DNA from: an uncultured Prevotella sp.
Lineage (GTDB): Bacteria > Bacteroidota > Bacteroidia > Bacteroidales > Bacteroidaceae
Direction of reading: 5' to 3'
Assembly (NCBI GenBank): GCA_900540885.1
Contig: UQHJ01000086.1
Location: 1-9,173 of the forward strand
DNA length: 9,173 nt
Numbering within the stretch: the first letter of the stretch is position 1; each line of letters starts with the position of its first letter. The notes under the pieces were generated by a model that worked only from the letters and a program-made list of their open reading frames with translations, searched no databases and was not told where the DNA came from. This document shows positions 6,569-9,173 of this stretch, one piece after another. A program made the position numbers and the translations under genes.

Positions 6569-6760
6569 ATGATCGTAGTACAGGTTAAAGAGGGTGAGAA
6601 CATTGAACGCGCCCTGAAGAAGTTTAAAAGAAAGTTTGAGAAGACTGGTGTAGTGAAGGAACTCCGTGCCCGTCAGCAGTTTGACAAGCCCAGCGTATTG
6701 AAGCGTTTGGCTAAGGAACACGCTGTTTACGTACAGCAGCTTCATCGTGACGAGGACTAA
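6569..6760 (+). CDS. rpsU: 30S ribosomal protein bS21
   Basis: The 63-aa protein matches bS21 along its whole length. It has MIVVQVKEGENIERALKKFKR at the N-terminus, the basic helix KFEKTGVVKELRARQ, and a Lys/Arg-rich second half (KPSVLKRLAKEHAVYVQQ). It binds the small subunit near the 3' end of 16S rRNA. In Bacteroidetes bS21 takes part in sequestering the anti-Shine-Dalgarno, consistent with the absence of SD sequences in this window. The gene has its own promoter and a strong terminator, so it is a single-gene unit. In several Bacteroidales, by memory, rpsU is followed by a xerC/D-like recombinase gene; here the terminator and repeats follow instead. Confidence 0.97.
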   Translation: MIVVQVKEGENIERALKKFKRKFEKTGVVKELRARQQFDKPSVLKRLAKEHAVYVQQLHRDED

Positions 6761-6813
6761 TTAATAGCAATCCTCTTCATTACAAAATATTGCTTTGTAA
6801 TCTAAATCGAAGC

Positions 6814-6860
6814 AAAATCGCTGTATTGCAGTTTGATGGCTGCAATACAGCGATTTTTTT
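6814..6860 (+). terminator. Strong rpsU terminator
   Basis: A perfect 18-bp stem (6814-6831 with 6840-6857) with an 8-nt loop ends in seven T (6854-6860), and the left arm starts with AAAA. It lies 53 nt after the rpsU stop. A smaller stem TACAAA/TTTGTA (6781-6786, 6794-6799) precedes it. Confidence 0.95.
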
Positions 6861-6873
6861 GTCCTAAAATGAA

Positions 6874-6980
6874 AAACTGCAATTCATCTATCTAATTGGG
6901 GGGCGGGTCCTCACCTGGGGGCGACGCGTCCCCGCGTCGGCATTGCCAACTTGGGGTTCGATACCCCAAGCTGGCAATAC
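6874..6980 (-). repeat. GC-rich double-hairpin repeat, copy B (inverted)
   Basis: Read on the minus strand: a 16-nt stem (6963-6978 with 6942-6957) with one wobble around the loop ATCGA, then the perfect CGACGCG-GGGA-CGCGTCG hairpin (6922-6939), CCCCCAGGTGAGGA, and the end ACCCGCCCCCCAATT. Its long stem has a sequence unrelated to that of copies A and C, although pairing and loop are kept. Bases 6894-6944 form a 51-bp inverted repeat with 7036-7086 of copy C (one mismatch). The outer flank 6874-6907 matches 9063-9096 at 31 of 34 positions. Confidence 0.9.
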
Positions 6981-6999
6981 TTGAATTAGTGATATTCAT

Positions 7000-7086
7000 G
7001 TATTTGTTAGTCAAGGCATCGAGCCTTGACTAACAAATGCCGACGCGGGGACGCGTCGCCCCCAGGTTAGGACCCGCCCCCCAATT
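7000..7086 (+). repeat. GC-rich double-hairpin repeat, copy C
   Basis: A perfect 16-bp stem (7002-7017 with 7023-7038) surrounds ATCGA. The CGACGCG-GGGA-CGCGTCG hairpin (7041-7058), CCCCCAGGTTAGGA and ACCCGCCCCCCAATT follow. Compared with copy A, two stem positions differ and both are compensated on the other arm. Copies B and C face each other 19 bp apart, making a 193-bp inverted unit (6894-7086) that could be mobilised as one piece. Its right edge lies inside a broken gene. Confidence 0.9.
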
Positions 7087-7239
7087 AAGCTTGTATTTGT
7101 TTCCTTGCAATTTACCTTCTTTGTCAAAATACTCCGTACGCTTTAAGTACATGTTCCACTTTGATGTAAACTCCTGTGCCGATACATTTAGTGTAAATGC
7201 GGTAAGCAATAAGATAAGAAGGAACTTTTACGGATTCAT
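7030..7239 (-). pseudogene. Truncated secreted-protein gene cut by the repeat
   Basis: On the minus strand, 12 nt after the tetR stop, an ATG (7239-7237) is followed by two codons and an in-frame TAA. Directly after that the same frame reads KFLLILLLTAFTLNVSAQ|E, a clear signal peptide, then FTSKWNMYLKRTEYFDKEG and LQGNKYKLN. At about 7086 it enters repeat copy C and runs to a TAG at 7032-7030. The frame therefore has a near-start stop and a foreign C-terminus. The sequence beyond the repeat (below 6894) does not continue it. It was probably the second gene of a tetR operon and secreted or outer-membrane. The original family cannot be told from about 50 residues. Confidence 0.7.
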
Positions 7240-7251
7240 ATAGTACAGGTC

Positions 7252-7890
7252 TTAAAGGGATATGTCGACAGCAGACGGGAAAGGATAATTGTCAATCATT
7301 GCGATGCCAACTTGGGTGGCGCAACCTCGTATGTAAGGTATTATGGTGTTCATAAATACTTCACTCTTTGTATATTCGTCAATGAGTCCATTCTCCACCA
7401 CGTCGTCGAAGCAAGAAGATAACTGTCGGGCTACAATCTTAAAGTTTATCTCTTTGCGAAATACCCCTTGCTCTACTCCCTTCTGGAGGAAACTGGCCGA
7501 CTTCTGTTCGTTCTCATTCTTGTGCTGCCTAATGTGTTCAATTACTTTGGGGTACTTCTGCATATCTTCAAAGAAGAGAGGGTCAATCTCGTTCAGCTCT
7601 TTAAGTTTAAGGCTAAATACCAATAGTAAGAACTCAAGTACATTTTGAGTATTATTATATACCTCTTCTAACTGTTTGATAACCTCTTCTTCATGTTGTA
7701 TAACGCAAGCTAATAGTAAGGACTCCTTATCAGCAAATATTTGATAAAGAGTGCGCTTCGACATACAAAGGCGGTGGGCAATGTCGTCCATTGTTACACT
7801 GCGTATGCCTTGCTGATGAAACATTTCAGCAGCTACCGAAATTATTTGTTTACGCACGTCGTTGTGCGGTGTCGCGGTATGAACAGACAT
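7252..7890 (-). CDS. TetR/AcrR-family transcriptional regulator
   Basis: The 212-aa protein has a TetR DNA-binding domain in residues about 12-60. It shows RKQIISVAAEMFHQQGIRSVT, then the helix-turn-helix TMDDIAHRLCMSKRTLYQIF (33-52) and DKESLL. The C-terminal ligand domain (about 70-212) is all-helical and not assignable to a ligand class. The gene is divergent from the outer-membrane protein at 8133 and formerly led into the truncated gene behind it. Its own promoter carries a palindrome that could be its operator. Regulators of this type in Bacteroidales often control efflux or envelope genes, but no efflux gene is in the window. Confidence 0.95.
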   Translation of the reverse strand: MSVHTATPHNDVRKQIISVAAEMFHQQGIRSVTMDDIAHRLCMSKRTLYQIFADKESLLLACVIQHEEEVIKQLEEVYNNTQNVLEFLLLVFSLKLKELNEIDPLFFEDMQKYPKVIEHIRQHKNENEQKSASFLQKGVEQGVFRKEINFKIVARQLSSCFDDVVENGLIDEYTKSEVFMNTIIPYIRGCATQVGIAMIDNYPFPSAVDISL

Positions 7891-7916
7891 GTTGTTGGGA
7901 TATTTATATTATAGGG

Positions 7917-7938
7917 CAAAAATACAAAACTTTTTGTA
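7917..7938 (-). promoter_or_regulatory. tetR promoter with candidate operator
   Basis: On the minus strand TATTTTTG (7924-7917) matches TAnnTTTG, about 27 nt before the ATG; no good -33 element is seen. It abuts the palindrome TACAAAA-CT-TTTTGTA (7923-7938), with perfect 7-nt arms, positioned so that a bound dimer would block the promoter. Autoregulation is inferred. Confidence 0.55.
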
Positions 7939-8029
7939 CTATTATAGTTTTTATATCGAGTGTTTGTTATTTCTCTCTTGCTAATTTGTGTTATTAAGCA
8001 TATTCACGTTGATTTTTTCATGTTATCAT

Positions 8030-8059
8030 CTTGTTGTCAGTGTGAAAGTTCTATATTTG
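8030..8059 (+). promoter_or_regulatory. Promoter of the small outer-membrane protein gene
   Basis: CTTG (8030-8033), an 18-nt spacer and TATATTTG (8052-8059) followed by CAAC fit the Bacteroidetes promoter, with one -33 mismatch. The 5' leader would be about 67 nt. Confidence 0.65.
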
Positions 8060-8132
8060 CAACGAAGTGATTACAAACGCTAAAGGATAAGGCATCAAAG
8101 TTCTTCTTCCTTTTTTAAAAAACCTACAAATT

Positions 8133-8621
8133 ATGAAACGTTATCTTTTCACTCTTTTGCTTGCTTTAGGTGCATTAAGCTTGCAAGCCCAGAAAACGCC
8201 TCATGCTATAGGTGCACATTTTGGTGGCTCGACGATTGACCTTGAATATCAATATCATTTTAGTAAGAAGAACTTCTTAGACGTTACAGCTGGTGTGTTT
8301 AACCTCTCAGATGGTTTTGCACTTCAGGGTGTGTATAATTGGAATATAAAACAATGGCCTAACTGGACACCCCGCTTTGCTACGTGGAAGTTTTGGGGTG
8401 GCTTTGGTGCAGGCATTGGTTTTTACGACTATGACGATGGGGAAGATGGTGTTTTCTTAGGTCCTGTAGGAACGTTAGGCTTTGGCTTTACACTCAAAGA
8501 CGTTCCGCTAACGTTTGGCCTTGACTATCGTCCGATGGTGGCAATTAATCTTGGCCCTGGCGATGCACTTGTTGACCACGGCTTTCGCAATATTGGTGTT
8601 ACGTTAACTTATCGCTTTTGA
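8133..8621 (+). CDS. Small outer-membrane beta-barrel protein
   Basis: The 162-aa precursor has a signal peptide ending SLQA|Q at residue 19. The mature 143 residues form about eight amphipathic strands: IGAHFGGSTIDLEYQYHF (26-43), FLDVTAGVFNL (48-58), FALQGVYNWNI (62-72), KFWGGFGAGIGFYDY (86-100), FLGPVGTLGFGFTL (108-121), LTFGLDYRPMVAINL (126-140) and NIGVTLTYRF (153-162). It ends in Phe, as usual for BAM substrates. Size and strand number fit a small OmpX/OmpW-like eight-stranded barrel. The specific family is not recognised. It is transcribed alone and divergently from tetR, which might regulate it. Confidence 0.75.
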   Translation: MKRYLFTLLLALGALSLQAQKTPHAIGAHFGGSTIDLEYQYHFSKKNFLDVTAGVFNLSDGFALQGVYNWNIKQWPNWTPRFATWKFWGGFGAGIGFYDYDDGEDGVFLGPVGTLGFGFTLKDVPLTFGLDYRPMVAINLGPGDALVDHGFRNIGVTLTYRF

Positions 8622-8730
8622 TGATAGGAGCAGAAGCTACTTGTTGGCCTCTTCAGAAACCTCTATAAAAAGTTTCAGAATGCTCTAAATAGGCATTTTA
8701 CCTTACGTATATTTTACCTTTTCTGTTTTT

Positions 8731-9015
8731 ATGTTTCACTTTTATGTTTCAACTCATTGATTATCAACATCTTTGATGACTGAAACATTGAACTTCTATG
8801 TTTCATCTTTACTTTCAATGTTTCATGTCAAAAAACACAGTGGGAGAAAAACAAAAACACTGAGGGAGCGATAACAAAACACTGAGGGAGCGATAATACG
8901 CTCCCTCAGTGTTTTTAAAAGTGAAACATGAAACTAAAAATGAAACATTCAAGTCGTATGTTTCACTTTTCGAAATGATTGATATTCAACTATTTTACAA
9001 CAAAATGTGAAACAT
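8731..9015. repeat. Array of nine ATGTTTCA/TGAAACAT octamers
   Basis: ATGTTTCA occurs at 8731, 8744, 8798, 8818 and 8958, and its complement TGAAACAT at 8781, 8922, 8941 and 9008 (start positions). Several are extended to ATGTTTCACTTTT or GTGAAACATGAAA. Chance would give far fewer than one copy in 285 bp. The array surrounds the inverted repeat at 8831-8916. No open reading frame or known site explains it. Confidence 0.8.
8831..8916. repeat. 22-bp tandem repeat closed by an inverted copy
   Basis: Three tandem units of 22-23 bp (8831-8852, degenerate; 8853-8875; 8876-8897) share the core AACACTGAGGGAGCG. An inverted copy follows, so that 8876-8892 and 8899-8915 form a perfect 17-bp stem with a 6-nt loop and a T-run (8912-8916). 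It could act as a terminator in either direction, about 255 nt after the outer-membrane protein gene, but the extra tandem units are unexplained. Confidence 0.8.
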
Positions 9016-9062
9016 GAAAGATAAAATGAAGGTTTTGAAAACGTATAGAGATAGTGTGAGAT

Positions 9063-9124
9063 AAACTGCAATTTATCTGCCTAATTGGGGGGCGGGCTAA
9101 TTGGGGGGCGGGTTTTTAACCCGC
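9063..9124 (-). repeat. Partial, composite copy D of the GC-rich repeat end
   Basis: The flank 9063-9096 matches copy B's outer end (6874-6907) with three differences. The 16-bp unit CTAATTGGGGGGCGGG is present twice in tandem (9081-9096, 9097-9112). It then turns into a small palindrome GCGGGTT-TTT-AACCCGC (9108-9124) instead of the CGACGCG hairpin. Only the terminal module of the family is present. Downstream, CTTATAGT (9140-9147) and ACTATAAG (9157-9164) form another stem, and the window ends soon after. Confidence 0.75.
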
Positions 9125-9173
9125 GGCAGCAGCAGGTTGCTTATAGTCGCTTAGCAACTATAAGTAGATGTTC

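Noticed and set aside
7037..7243. 68-aa open frame on the plus strand
   Set aside because: Its start is inside the GC-rich repeat and the rest is the antisense of the truncated secreted-protein gene, whose signal peptide is the better reading.
7343..7648. 101-aa plus-strand frame within tetR
   Set aside because: It is antisense to a clear TetR-family coding sequence and shows no independent features.
8731..9015. CRISPR-like array
   Set aside because: The repeated units are only 8-13 bp, occur in both orientations, and the gaps are irregular; no cas genes are present.

Overview
The window looks like chromosomal DNA from a Bacteroidales bacterium, most likely Prevotella or a close relative. 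The evidence is the promoter grammar (TTTG, about 19-20 nt, then TAnnTTTG, seen before several genes), the general lack of Shine-Dalgarno sequences, start codons followed by Lys-rich signal peptides, DUF2490 and T9SS-like secreted proteins, and the VTC/DUF4956 gene pair. All species-level statements are inference.

Layout: (1) 1-376 holds a GC-rich hairpin repeat (copy A), three phased 9-nt repeats and a good sigma-ABfr-type promoter. (2) 386-4353 is a tightly packed five-gene operon: VTC-domain polyphosphate-polymerase-like protein, DUF4956 membrane protein, DUF2490 outer-membrane barrel, a miniature secreted protein with a T9SS-type C-terminal domain, and a secreted DUF4353 (Cthe_2159-like) carbohydrate-binding beta-helix protein. 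The last two overlap by 4 bp. (3) 4540-5361 is an L,D-transpeptidase lipoprotein with its own promoter, ended by a strong terminator. (4) 5694-6305 is a secreted NlpC/P60 peptidase preceded by an unusually long, structured leader. (5) 6569-6760 is rpsU (bS21) with a textbook promoter and terminator. (6) 6874-7086 holds two facing copies (B and C) of the copy-A repeat. They abut and truncate a secreted-protein gene that once followed the tetR gene (7252-7890, minus). (7) 8133-8621 is a small outer-membrane barrel protein, divergent from tetR. (8) 8622-9173 has no gene but carries nine TGAAACAT octamers, a 22-bp tandem/inverted repeat and a fourth, composite copy of the GC-rich repeat end.

Functionally the window is about the cell envelope: a putative membrane-to-surface polymer system (VTC/DUF4956/OMP/beta-helix) next to two peptidoglycan enzymes. 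The two most unusual signals are non-coding. One is a repeat family whose long stem changes sequence while keeping its pairing, a fixed ATCGA loop and a fixed GNRA-capped second hairpin. The other is the TGAAACAT array near the right end.
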